Assembly: GCA_032718565.1 (NCBI GenBank)
Contig: JAVGVS010000179.1
Location: 524,656 to 588,655 of the forward strand
Reading direction: 5' to 3'
From: Distichodus sexfasciatus
Lineage: Eukaryota > Chordata > Actinopteri > Characiformes > Distichodontidae
DNA length: 64,000 bases
Shown: positions 36,913-64,000 of the stretch, in pieces
Position numbering within the stretch: position 1 is the first letter of the stretch
Layout of the letters: every line of letters starts with the position of its first letter
Translations under genes and position numbers: made by a program
The notes under the pieces: model-generated
What the model was told of the DNA's origin: nothing
Databases searched by the model: none
Seen by the model: only the letters and a program-made list of their open reading frames with translations

Positions 36913-39325
36913 ATGACAAATGGTAGGTGGAAAGATCGTTACCCGAAACTGTTTTAACAGCAGTTTAAAGCTGCGCAGATTCGCCGCGGCTGCCTGGCAA
37001 CAAGCTGTTGCCGAGCTCGCGCGCTAGCTAACGTCAGCTAAACCCGGGCGCGCGTGAGGACGTGGCTGTCGCGACTCGGTTTAGGATCGAGTTTAAATGT
37101 CGCGTCGAACTTTAAATAGGATCGGTTCTGTTTTTGCTCGTCTTGTCTCGACAGTAGAACCGAGGTTTGCTGGTTTGGCAGATGATTCAGCAAGTTGTTG
37201 CTGTTGGTTTTAGCTGCTGCTGGCGAACACGTCATCTAGGGAGTAATTGGGATTGCTGAATAACTGCAGTCACCATGTTCAGTCCGTTATTTCTTCTTCC
37301 CACTTTTGTTAACTTTTTTGTCTAAGAGACAAAATGGATCTTTTTTGAGAGATCCAGGCTATTGTGTTTCTTGTCTTTGGCCCAACTGTAACCCTCCTTT
37401 TTTCTGGTTAAAAAAAAAAGCCTGGAGTTTCCTATTTTTATTCCCTATATTGTCACCACTGTGCTATTACTTTTCTTGTGGTTAACCCGTTCTTGATGTG
37501 AGCTGAACAGTAACAGAACAGCTAGGTCAACTGTAAAGGACACTTATAAATAACATTACTTTATGAGCTTTTAGTTGAACAGCTAGGACAACTATAATCA
37601 GCTGAAACATCAGCTGATCAATCCTCGGCTTGATTTTTTTTCTCCTTTTTTGGTGTAGAGAGAAGTACTCTTTATGTCAAAGTTTTCAGCTCATTGAGGA
37701 GAAATGGAATATTGCATGTCTTGACTGTTTTTTACAGGTCGAAAAGGTAGATCCTTAACTTTTCCCCCCTTTTTTTCTCTTTCTACATTTTCAAGCACAC
37801 AGCAATCAGGAATGTCCCATGTAGTTAAGCTTTGCTGCTTTTAAACCTGGTTTAAACAGTGCAACTTCATGCTTGATTTTAGCTCTTGATTCTTAACTGA
37901 TTAAGCTGGTTCTTTAGGCCCCTATTTGCATTTTGCAATTTATATATTGCAGGGAAAATGGCATTTTTTTCCAATCCCTACTTTAAAGTCTAATGATTTC
38001 AACAGTCTTCTAGAATAAACACCCTACTTGTTTAAGGTAAAGCTTTTAAAATTAAAATAATAAAGATTCATGCAGTGATGAATGAAAACAGGATTCAGAC
38101 TTAAGCCTTTAAGAACATGCATGTATGCGGGTCACATTATTTGTTATGAAGAAAAATAAAGACAGACTACTTTCTTAATACAGTTTTTACTTTCATAATT
38201 CAGAAGCACAGATGTGGTTGAAACAATAATGCAATTGAAATATATGCAATAAGTGCATGTTTAATTTAATATTACAATTATGCAGATGATCACACTAGCC
38301 ACAACTGAGTTGTCGGGCTGGTTTTGTACCAGACATGTGACTTATTACTAATGGCCAGGCATCACATTTCAAGAAAAATACAGCACATTTGCCTTGGTGC
38401 ATGAACATGTAATGGTTTAAATATGCAGTATGCATCTTCCTTTTTTCCACAGTGTATTCCTTTGATGGCATCCTGGTTTTCGGCCTTCTCTTTATTTGCA
38501 CTTGTGCTTATTTGAAGAAGGTCCCGCGGCTGAACAGCTGGCTTCTGTCTGAGAAGAAAGGGGTGTGGGGAGTGTTTTATAAAGGTAAGGGTGGATTTGT
38601 AGTGGTTTCTGGTCACTACATTCTTAGATTTATATCGAATATAAAATTCACATTATATAAATGTATATGTTTCTGTTGATCATATTAAATAGAATATGAT
38701 CATATTCAATGGCTAAATTGAGCTGAATATGAAGTAATTGCTGATACATTGGCATTTGTGTTTATAAATGACTAATGAAAAAGCCAGAGAGACAGAAGAT
38801 GGATCCTATGTTATGAGTGTCACTGTTGCATAGTTTGTCCACCAGAGGTTAACATTGCAACTCCAGAGTTTTCCCACAGTTTTATGACAACAAACAGTAT
38901 TTTGAATAAACTGCATTATATCATGTTAAAAATGACTATGAACCCATCATCACAAGATATGCTCTCTTTCATTTGAGACAATTCCCCAGACTTAATGGTT
39001 GACCATATTTACAGTACAATCCTTGTTAGTGAACAAAACTCCCCCAAAATAATAGTTCATTAATCCTAATCTAAAATGTTCAATTTATCCTGATATTGAT
39101 CTGAGGCCCAGCTCTAATATACCTAATATCAATCAATCATTAAGAGTCTTGAAATATTGAAATTGTACTGGTTTTATAAAAATCTTTATTGGTTAGATTA
39201 TTTGGTGTACTTAATTCTTGTCTTTACGTGTTTCTACTCCAGCTGCAGTCATCGGAACACGGCTCCACATTGCTGTGGCCCTTTCCTGCTTGGGCATGGC
39301 GTTTTATCTCGTTTTCCTGAAATGA
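36913..39325 (+). CDS. tmem167b: tmem167b: transmembrane protein 167B (protein kish-B), 74 aa
   Basis: Three coding exons: 36913-36922 (only 10 nt, ATGACAAATG), 38453-38584 and 39243-39325 (TGA). The junctions are GT-AG and in frame. The product starts MTNVYSFDGILVFGLL, continues CTCAYLKKVPRLNSWLLSEK and KGVWGVFYKAAVIGTRLH, and ends AFYLVFLK. It is nearly identical to human TMEM167B and has the same 74-aa length. Two hydrophobic segments (about residues 8-24 and 54-73) flank a conserved basic loop. From the family: kish proteins are small Golgi membrane proteins implicated in the early secretory pathway. The tiny first exon means ORF finders miss the gene. Confidence 0.96.
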
Positions 39326-40720
39326 CACAGATGCTTATGTCTCACGAACACTTTATGGACAATGGAATGCCATTTGAAAAGGGGTGCTGGCAGATACTGC
39401 CCCCTGGTCATGAAGATGCACACCGCCGGCCCTGCTTCAGCTTTTCTACATCCTGTGGATTCTCCTCCCTCGCTTCAACACTCTGCTCTTAGTGATCGGC
39501 ATCTTTCCAGTTCCTTTAACATCCAAGCAGAGTCTGAACCCTGTCTTAAATAGGTGGAGAACAAATTAAGGAGAAGTAATGGTTGAAATTCTTTTTTGTT
39601 TATACCCGTTTCATACCTGTGCTTGGACACAAATAGCCAAAACGAAGACAGACTTTTTTCCCTCTTATTTTCATTACAGGTTAGGTATTAATATCACATG
39701 GTTAGAATTTAATATTGATAACTTGAAAATTGTTTAAGTAGTTATTCTACCAGTGCTGTTAATTTCAGCATAGTTATATTGTGCAACATGCATACAGCAT
39801 TTTTGTTTAAGTTGCAGGTTTCTTACCTTTTGTTAAAATAGGCAAATGCTGCCCCAAGGGAGGGAATCAAGGCCTTTATTGCTGTCCTGTCAATAAATTA
39901 AATTGGACCATAATCATTTTATCTAAAAGGTTAATGATGCACATCAGCAGATCTTGCACGCAATTGAATATGTATTTCTCACAGTAGTCAAAGATGGATC
40001 AGACTTGATTTTTTGCTCTGGTTTGCTTTGTAAATACATTCAGCCATGTTCTTATGTGTTCTGCTGGGTAAAAACTAAAGGATGGGTTTTGAATATTAAT
40101 ATTTGTAAATATGGGAGAGATTATATATATTATGGGGAAGCCTAGAAAAGCATGATCTTAATGATTTGAGATTTCTTTCTCAAAGCAATACCTTTTTTAT
40201 GAGTTGGATTGTGTCGTTTCTTTGAATTTGCTGCACCTTTACAGTGCTATGAATGTCTTGAATCACCCCTCATTACTTCATTTTTTTAAGGAAAATGAGA
40301 CAATGGGTACAGTGATTTATTGCAATTTGTGCAAACATAATACATCTTGTATTCTTTCAGAATACATTAAAAACACAAGAAAGTCTGGTTCTTTGAAAGT
40401 GAAATATGAAGAAACAAGGAGTGGCTGAAGACATTTGCACAGTACTGTATATTTTGCAAATTCATCCCTTACTAATCAAGATCTACTCTAATGGTTTATT
40501 ATTTCTTTGTGGCCAAATCCTTGATGTTTGGATTACACCAGTGCAATTACAGTGACATCCAGTTCTGTCAGTGAACAAGACAGTTGCACTCATTGTGTAT
40601 AATTATAATTTCACTACCAGCTCTCTGTGATGTGCTGTCAACATCATCAATGCATATTGATATCAAGATGGATTTGGCAACATTTTTATTTAAATAAAGA
40701 ATAGAGGGAATTTCATTGTA
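39326..40720 (+). other. tmem167b: tmem167b 3' UTR region with two AATAAA signals
   Basis: AT-rich sequence following the stop. AATAAA at 39892-39897 and 40693-40698 offer a shorter and a longer 3' UTR. No ORF here is supported. Confidence 0.5.
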
Positions 40721-41339
40721 TGGAGAATGTGTTCATCATTCCAAGAAACATCACTTACTGAATTTACCCTTTTGTGTGGATGGATAATCTGATCATTTTT
40801 TGGTATTTTAAGGTTTGGACTTTAATAATCAAACTACTGTCTGTAGATTCCGGGTTATGACGATGTTACTACACAGTAACAACATTCAAATAGCAACTTG
40901 AATAAAATACACATGTGATTTATAGCCCTTGAGCAATTTTTAAATCCACATTTTGGATCAGTAAATTGTTAGCTGAAAGTTCGCCGTTTTTGGTTCATTT
41001 ATCTACCTACAATCCGTGATATGTTTTGTAAATATTTGCTATGGTTGCCTACATTTAGTTAAAATGTCAGCAAGTGAGAATGAACTATAAACACCTACTT
41101 TAACAAGGCCTTTAAACGCAACATTTTTTAATTGCGCATCTATAAATCTGTTTTTTATTTAAGTGAATACACCAGCAGCATTTTTTGCATTTAAGCGATT
41201 ACGTATTTGTATGTAATTATTTAAATATTACGCAAGCAATTAGGTAATATTCAAATAATAACATACAAATAAAGTAGGAGCAGTCCTTTAAAGACAATAC
41301 GTTGCCAAGAGTAGCCCCGGGGCGCGTCGTTGTTTTTCA

Positions 41340-42333
41340 TGTTTTAAGATTGAATTTGCTGTAATTACGCAGCAGCGCCACAAGATGGCGGACTAGTTGA
41401 GTGTAGAAGAACCGTAAACAGCACATTTAAATGCCTTTAAAATAAACAGATATAAGAACAGTGGTTAACATTTGAAATGTAAGCTTTACAAAAGTGAAGC
41501 AGCAGGCTAGAAGCGTTACGACTCTTTTGTGTCCACCCTTTATTATTCTTTATGTTCGTGAACACGCGCGTACTTCACGCGAGCTCGAGTCATCGTGAAC
41601 GCGCGCTCACAAGTGACGACAAGCACGAGAGCAAGCGCGGCATTCAATCGACACGCGGCGTGCTAAAGTGTTTTGGACTCCGACGCTTTGTACCTGCTGT
41701 AGTTCATGCGTGACTTGATTATTTCCAGTTCATGTAATCACATTTTAAAGCCAATACATGTTAACTAGGGGAACAGTACAAGCGTAAATAAAAATCCAAA
41801 TATTTTAAATGCATAGTCAAAAGACGTTGAAATATTGTTTATTGCTTCAAATGTTGGGGAAACCATGACTAGCAGGCTTCCATCGACCTCTATTTTGTGA
41901 GTAGTTACACTGGTGACCTTATATTCCAAACCACATTCGTGACCCGAGCGAATTCGAGCAGCATCCGTGTTATGGAAGCCCCGCCCAACGCTAAACGTTC
42001 CTGGGGGGAACTTTGCGCAACGCCGTGACGCGTTTGCGTGTTGAACGCAGCGCTGCGTCAGGCAAAAAATCTCAAGCAGCAAAGAGATCCCACGCCGGAG
42101 ACGCGGAGCAACTTCACCCTCAAAAAACGAGGAGCTCTGGGGGGCAAACGACCACCGAACTGCACCTGTAGCAGGGCGACGAATCGCTTCGATGCACAGA
42201 TCTCGATTTTTTCGGCGATCGCTTACGCACTAGCTTTTTGTTGTTGCTAATTTGCTCCGCGCTTCAGGAAACGGAGGAGAGAAGAGCAGAAGTTTTTCGT
42301 GCTGCTTGTTTGTTGAGGTTCTACACGTCTGGA
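41340..42333 (+). promoter_or_regulatory. Putative promoter and 5' UTR of the mapk14-type gene
   Basis: A YY1-type motif CAAGATGGCGGAC lies at 41381-41393. CpG-rich sequence follows (AACACGCGCG near 41561, GAACGCGCGCTCAC near 41600, and 41980-42060). The start ATG at 42334 sits in exon 1 after a long GC-rich leader. A separate transcript starting at the YY1 site cannot be excluded. Confidence 0.4.
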
Positions 42334-59461
<17,128 letters not shown>

Positions 59462-59821
59462 TAGCATGAAAACACTTTTTTTTTTTGAGTGCTGCGTAAA
59501 TGTTACATCAAGATAACTTATTTTTAACCTCCTAATTTCATGCACCTTTCACATGGGGCTTGCAAACGTTGAAAAAATGCTTGCAAGAAAAGCTGATTAT
59601 CTGATTATCTTCATTGAGCAGTGTGTTTAATCTTCATACGGTTTGCGTTATCGTCCAACTACAGTATGTCTTGACTATGAAGGATTTTGGCAAAATTAGT
59701 GCATGGCTTTATAGCAGGGGATTTCTACTGGCTCTGTCCCAGGGACCACCATTCAGACTAAGCATTAGTCAGCGTGAAAGTAAGGGATTATATGTCATTG
59801 GGAACACACCACAGCGCAGCA

Positions 59822-60290
59822 CACGGCAAAACCAGTCGCTTGTCGCAACGGAGGTTTCCGAGAAAAACGAGCGTTTATGTTGCGTGGGGTAAAATTTTGG
59901 ATTTTTTGTTTTTCGTGTTTTGAAACAGTGGAAGGTCTATACTGTACTGTTGTGAATAAATTTCGCTAAAAAACTTACCCTTTCCATCCTAAAAAATTAA
60001 ATGTTCCTGTTTGACGCTCTACTTCAATATTCGCAGCTAAATCCTGGTTGATAATGAAGATATTTCTCCGGAATCCATCTTCGTCTCCCGGTTAATTCTT
60101 CTTGAGTGAGCTATGGGTAATGGCTGTGAATCGTAATGAGCTACGTAAATATAAGCGTGGCATGACCGCACCAGCGTCTGGGTGCTAAATCGTGAGTCGC
60201 TTCAAAAAGGCAATTTCTCAGTTTCTCCTCCAGCGTGACCGGGAGAAACCCGACTCGACGCAAAGTTTTGGCGCCATCCCTGATGACCTT
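59822..60290 (-). mobile_element. Truncated copy of the 2984-3619 MITE family
   Basis: Starts CACGGCAAAACCAGTCGCTT then GTCGCAACGGAGG, the reverse complement of the right end of the acap3 intron copy. It continues through CAGTGGAAGGTCTATACTGT and GATATTTCTCCGGAATCC, also in that copy reversed. The other end is missing. Confidence 0.75.
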
Positions 60291-60600
60291 TTTAGGTCAC
60301 CTTCGTAGTCCTCCGTCAAGCTGACGGTGATGGTGCAAGTGTGAACTTCTCTTTTTAAGAAAACATCCAGCAATTTGGGAATAATTAAAGTTATGATCAG
60401 ATCAGGATCATTCTCGCTGAATAATTTGATAAAATCTTATTATGGAAAGTTCCATGTGGTAAGGGTCTTTCAAGCACAGTAATCAGGCCATCAGCATCAG
60501 CCAGACTCTGTTTGTGACTATTTAAGAAAGACATCAGGATGACAAGAAATTGTAATTAATCTGCACGATGGCCTTTTGGCCAGCAGGAGTTTAATTGCTC

Positions 60601-60875
60601 TCACATGTTCGTGTGGGTTTCCTCCGGGTGCTCTGGTTTCCTCCTGCGCAGTCCAAGAGCATGCATGATAGGTTAACTGGCGAATCTAAATTGGCCCTAT
60701 AAGGTGTGAATGTGTGTGACTGTGTGAGTGTGTGTCCCTGCGGTGTGTTGGCGCCTGCCCTGGGCTGGTCCCCGCCTTGCCCCCGAAAGTTGCCGGGATA
60801 GGCTCTGGTCCCCTCACGACCCCAGTTGGGATGCAATGATTCGGAAAATGAATGAATGAATGAGTGAATGTTTTT
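60601..60875 (+). mobile_element. LINE 3'-end fragment with (GAAT)n tail
   Basis: GTGGGTTTCCTCCGGGTGCT, AGGTTAACTGGCGAATCTAA, GGGATAGGCTCTGGTCCCCT and a tail of GAATGAATGAATGAGTGAAT are the hallmark 3' end of a very common teleost LINE family. No reverse transcriptase remains. Confidence 0.75.
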
Positions 60876-61538
60876 AAGCAAGAAAATGTCTAATGTTCTG
60901 TAATTTTCACGCCGATTGTCTGAATTTTATTAAATTGTATTTTAAAAGCTTGAAATTAACCTCTACACAACTATGGTAGGTAATCCCACAATTTATCTTG
61001 AGGCCAAATTATGTAAGCAAGTCAGGCTGAGGCAGCAGTCGCGTCACATCTCCCTTCATCAAATTATTCATCCATGATTATGGAAGATATCATCAAGAAG
61101 TTCCAAGTCATTTAATGTAATAATTTAAATTTACTACTTTGAATAACCATAAAACATCTATCATTTGATCGTAGAATATATCAGATATTGGGGTTTGATC
61201 TTATACCACTGATTACTAAACAAAACTTCAATGATTCATGAGAATTAGAAAAATGAAACAGCTCTGGATGAAATCTTAATCTTTAATATTAAAGTTTATG
61301 AATAACAAATTAATGCACATTTATAAGTCTGTCAAAAATTTGGAAATTTGTACTGCTGGACTGATATATCATATGCCAGACTGCTCCTAGTTGCTCTGCT
61401 ACTTCCTGTACCATGAGATGAAATGAGGGAGGTGCATTGTGCCTCAAATTGGATGAAGTATTTACAGAATGTTTTCTATGCAGTTAACTGCTGCAGTGAA
61501 AAAACAGATGGACTGATCTCTCTCTCTCTCTCCTCTAG

Positions 61539-63171
61539 TATATCCACTCGGCAGACATCATCCACGGTGAATGTACTCCTTTTCCACCCTTATTTCAACA
61601 CTGATTAATGCAGGTGCAATGCCTTGTGAGCCTCTGTAGCACAGCATATAGAAAAAAATTACGTATATGTATCATTTAAATTGAATTGCAAGACATTTAC
61701 ATTTCATCAAACTGCAATATGTAAATACCGAAAACGTATGTTGGTCATTAGCAAGGCCATGTCCATACGTACACGGTTAGTGCTGAAAACTGAGATTTTC
61801 CGTTTTGGTTTTGTTCAAGATCGCGTCCGCACGAGCACGCTTTCAGAAATATCTCCGTCTGCGCGTCGCCTTCAGCATGCCTTGCATTATAGAGGAAAAC
61901 CTAACGTATAGACACGGCGCATGCTCTGACGTCATATGAGTGGTGCCACTTTGGCCGGAGTTTTCAAAAACCTCCGTTTTCACCGACCGCTTGCGGTTAC
62001 GATGGCGGGCGAAACCGGCATGAAAAAACTCAAAGCCATCAGCCTAATCGTGCTGAAGTTAGAAACCTTAAGCTTCTTCGCGAATCTCATCGTCGACCTA
62101 TAACCGTGCGTGTATTTGTAAATTTATCTTCCGTCAAATTTATAACACATTTAATGCTGCGTTTATTTTAGTTCACACCAACTATTTAGTTTAGCTTGCG
62201 TTTATTTGATTTCTTTCTAAAACTTCAGAATTATTGGCCAGATTTCATTCGGTCTTGGTTGTATAAAACATAAAACTACTTAAAATTTAAGAAGAGAGAT
62301 TTTGTAGGTGCTGAAAATATATATTTCTGTGAGTTTGGTATTATTGATTTTATATCTGCCGTTCAGTTTGAGCTTGCATTAAACATAATCGAATCATTAC
62401 TTTGGCAGATAGTGTGATCGTAGTTTTTTTTCACAGTGTAGGTCGTTTGACCTCGTCTTGTTAATACTGCAAGCTTTATCGGTTGGTTTAACACATTATC
62501 GCGGCGGGTGATTTTTATTGCGGCTCGGGTCTCCGTCAGATTGCACGGGACGAGGAATAGCAGTCTGACGTCACAGGCTCGTAAACAGGTCTTTTATAGG
62601 CGGAGCTGTTTGGGGAGGACTTTGGAATAATGGTGGGTGAAGCAGGTTGCTTGAGTAGGCTAAGTGGCTGTGTTTTTATCCTCCGTGTAATAAGTCAGCT
62701 ATTTCTCTGCCCTCCCTACAGGACCTGAAGCCCAGTAACCTGGCTATCAACGAAGACTGTGAGCAAGGTCATGTCTCACTGACCTTCAGAATTGGTGAAT
62801 CTGTTGATGTAACAACATATTAATATGTATTATGTTAATATATACCACATTTTCGCAAGGACAGTTTGTGGTCAGTTTTGCCTGCGTTCGTCTGTTCAAA
62901 TGCTGTTTTTGTTTGTGTTGTAGCTCCTTACCTGTGTTTGCAGACACCAGCACCATAGTCCTGGCTGAGCAGATGGCCAGGCAAGGTGTAATTGCGTATA
63001 CTGATAATCTCTGGCTGTTTGCTTGAGCTTTCATAAACCCCTGAAATCCCCCCGACCATCATCCACCCCTACCTTTCACAGATTCTGTGGTTGGCGACAG
63101 ATAATGGGTTGTGGCATGGTGTCCCAGGAGATCATGCTCAACTGGATGCTACAACGCAATGAGTCAGGATG
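61539..63171 (+). pseudogene. mapk14: mapk14-type exons 5-7, degraded (catalytic loop, DFG and TGY lost)
   Basis: Exon 5 at 61539-61566 encodes YIHSADIIH after a good acceptor, but the following base and the GTGAAT donor leave no arginine codon for HRD; spliced as read, it shifts frame and meets a stop seven codons into exon 6. Exon 6 at 62722-62763 encodes DLKPSNLAINEDCE but is followed by CAAGGT instead of a GT donor. The exon 7 remnant at about 63082-63171 follows TTTCACAG. It keeps ATTCTG, GTTGGCGACAGAT, GGTTGTGGCATGG and a perfect EIMLNWM (63128-63148), but deletions remove the DFG codons and the TGY dual-phosphorylation loop and break the frame again after MLNWM. No usable kinase C-lobe can be read. 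It is best seen as a decaying 3' half of the gene whose exons 1-4 look intact. Assembly indels remain an alternative for exons 5 and 6. Confidence 0.75.
61757..62010. mobile_element. Dispersed-repeat remnant (GGCCATGTCCATACG...)
   Basis: GGCCATGTCCATACGTACAC, CGTTTTGGTTTTGTTCAAGA and TTCAAAAACCTCCGTTTTCA resemble the end of a fish MITE of the GGCCCTGTTCACAC type. The partner end was not found, so boundaries are approximate. Confidence 0.4.
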
Positions 63172-63179
63172 TGACAGAG

Positions 63180-63730
63180 CAAATGCGTCTATCGCACACA
63201 CACACACACCTGAGCAGAGGTCTTGTTCTTATACCAGCCTGATGCTGTGGCCGGTTTGAGCGACTGTGCAGAATCTCTCACACTTAAAATAATTTTAATG
63301 GGTTTGTAGTAGAGAGGAGAATTGAAACTCTGAAATTACATGGTAAATCCTCTCCTGAATGTTTCAATTTTTTATATGGAATACAATTTTTTGGTAAATT
63401 TTTCGTGTAGCTCAGGTGACAACTTTATAGTACCACAGTTTTTATTCAGCAGTCCGCCAAAGTGTTATTTTTAATTAATATTTGTATACATTTTGTCTTT
63501 ATTATAGATTTATAACAATAATATAAAAGAAATAAGAGGCAAAATATATATATATTATATATAATTTTTATTTCAAATGTATGATTGTTTTTGTCATAAA
63601 CTTGAAGAAAAAAAAATTCATCTTACATTGTATGTATATAACAGAACAAAGCTGATTTATACAAATAATATAAGGAAAAATTTGGAAACTTAACCTAAAT
63701 TAATTTTAGGAACTTTTTAGGCATCATATA
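63180..63730. other. AT-rich sequence downstream of the exon-7 remnant
   Basis: No MAPK14 exon 8 sequence (which would encode VDIWSVGCIMAE-like peptide) is visible, and no other gene. A (CA)n run is near 63197-63211 and (TA)n near 63546-63565. Confidence 0.5.
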
Positions 63731-63731
63731 T

Positions 63732-63890
63732 AGCAGCGTTTCCCAACCCGGTCTCATGGAACACCGCTCTCTTGCCAATTCTATATTCCTGCATGAATCT
63801 CGTTGCTAATTAGCTGATAAAGTGGCATCAGCTGTGCTGTGGGTCAGAAGCTGGAATCTGTGCAGGCCGGCGATTCTTTGAGGACTGAAT
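63732..63890. mobile_element. Dispersed fish repeat (CGTTTCCCAACCCGGTCTC ...)
   Basis: AGCGTTTCCCAACCCGGTCT at the start, CTAATTAGCTGATAAAGTGG in the middle and CTGTGCAGGCCGGCGATTCT near the end match the layout of a very common teleost repeat. A truncated start of the same or a related family is at 50503-50536. Confidence 0.6.
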
Positions 63891-64000
63891 GAAGCTTGTG
63901 ATATATAAGATTTAAACACTTGTGACACTTTATTCTAATTTAGCATAGTTTAAGTTTAATTACTTGTTGTGGCAAACATTTTGGTACCACTCCTTGTGTC

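Noticed and set aside
62940..62996. Alternative exon 7 of the p38 gene (acceptor CAG, peptide with MARQG)
   Set aside because: The resemblance to LDFGLARQ is loose, and the segment at 63082-63171 gives a better match in the right order with an exact EIMLNWM block.

Overview
The window is vertebrate nuclear DNA, almost certainly from a ray-finned (teleost) fish. Coding sequence is split into short GT-AG exons spread over large AT-rich introns. The proteins are closest to vertebrate families, and the gaps are full of fish-type DNA transposons (hAT-like MITEs, a Tigger-like remnant, Tc1-like pieces), LINE tails, (CA)n/(CT)n/(TA)n microsatellites and purine- or pyrimidine-rich tracts. There is no prokaryotic architecture, CRISPR array, rRNA or recognisable tRNA.

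Layout: (1) 96-4078 (+), the 3' part of acap3 (ArfGAP end, acidic linker, ankyrin repeats, C-terminus), cut by the left window edge. (2) 4079-10850, 3' UTR and gene-poor AT-rich DNA. (3) 10850-23180 (+), hipk1, with a CpG-rich non-coding first exon, 16 coding exons (about 1119 aa) and a 1.3-kb 3' UTR. (4) 23200-29700, a transposon-rich block with nested elements and an unclassified approximately 480-bp imperfect tandem repeat. (5) 29756-30763 (+), b3galt6, coding in one exon. (6) 31534-33659 (-), a FAM107-family gene rebuilt here from four coding exons (about 135 aa), convergent with b3galt6. (7) 36913-39325 (+), tmem167b (kish-B, 74 aa), whose first coding exon is only 10 nt. (8) 42334-63171 (+), a p38-alpha MAP kinase (mapk14-type) locus. 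Exons 1-4 are intact and spliced in frame, but exons 5-7 carry lesions that remove the HRD arginine, a normal exon-6 donor, the DFG motif and the TGY activation loop.

The most notable result is the p38 locus: an intact N-lobe followed by a decayed catalytic half. It is either a pseudogenising duplicate or a gene reduced to a kinase-dead N-terminal product; assembly error could explain the small lesions but hardly the exon-7 damage. Its introns hold nested hAT elements, two of them with near-perfect 8-bp target-site duplications. The genes are not an operon or pathway. As recalled, human ACAP3 and B3GALT6 lie on 1p36, HIPK1 and TMEM167B on 1p13 and MAPK14 on 6p21, so their proximity here is of synteny interest only.
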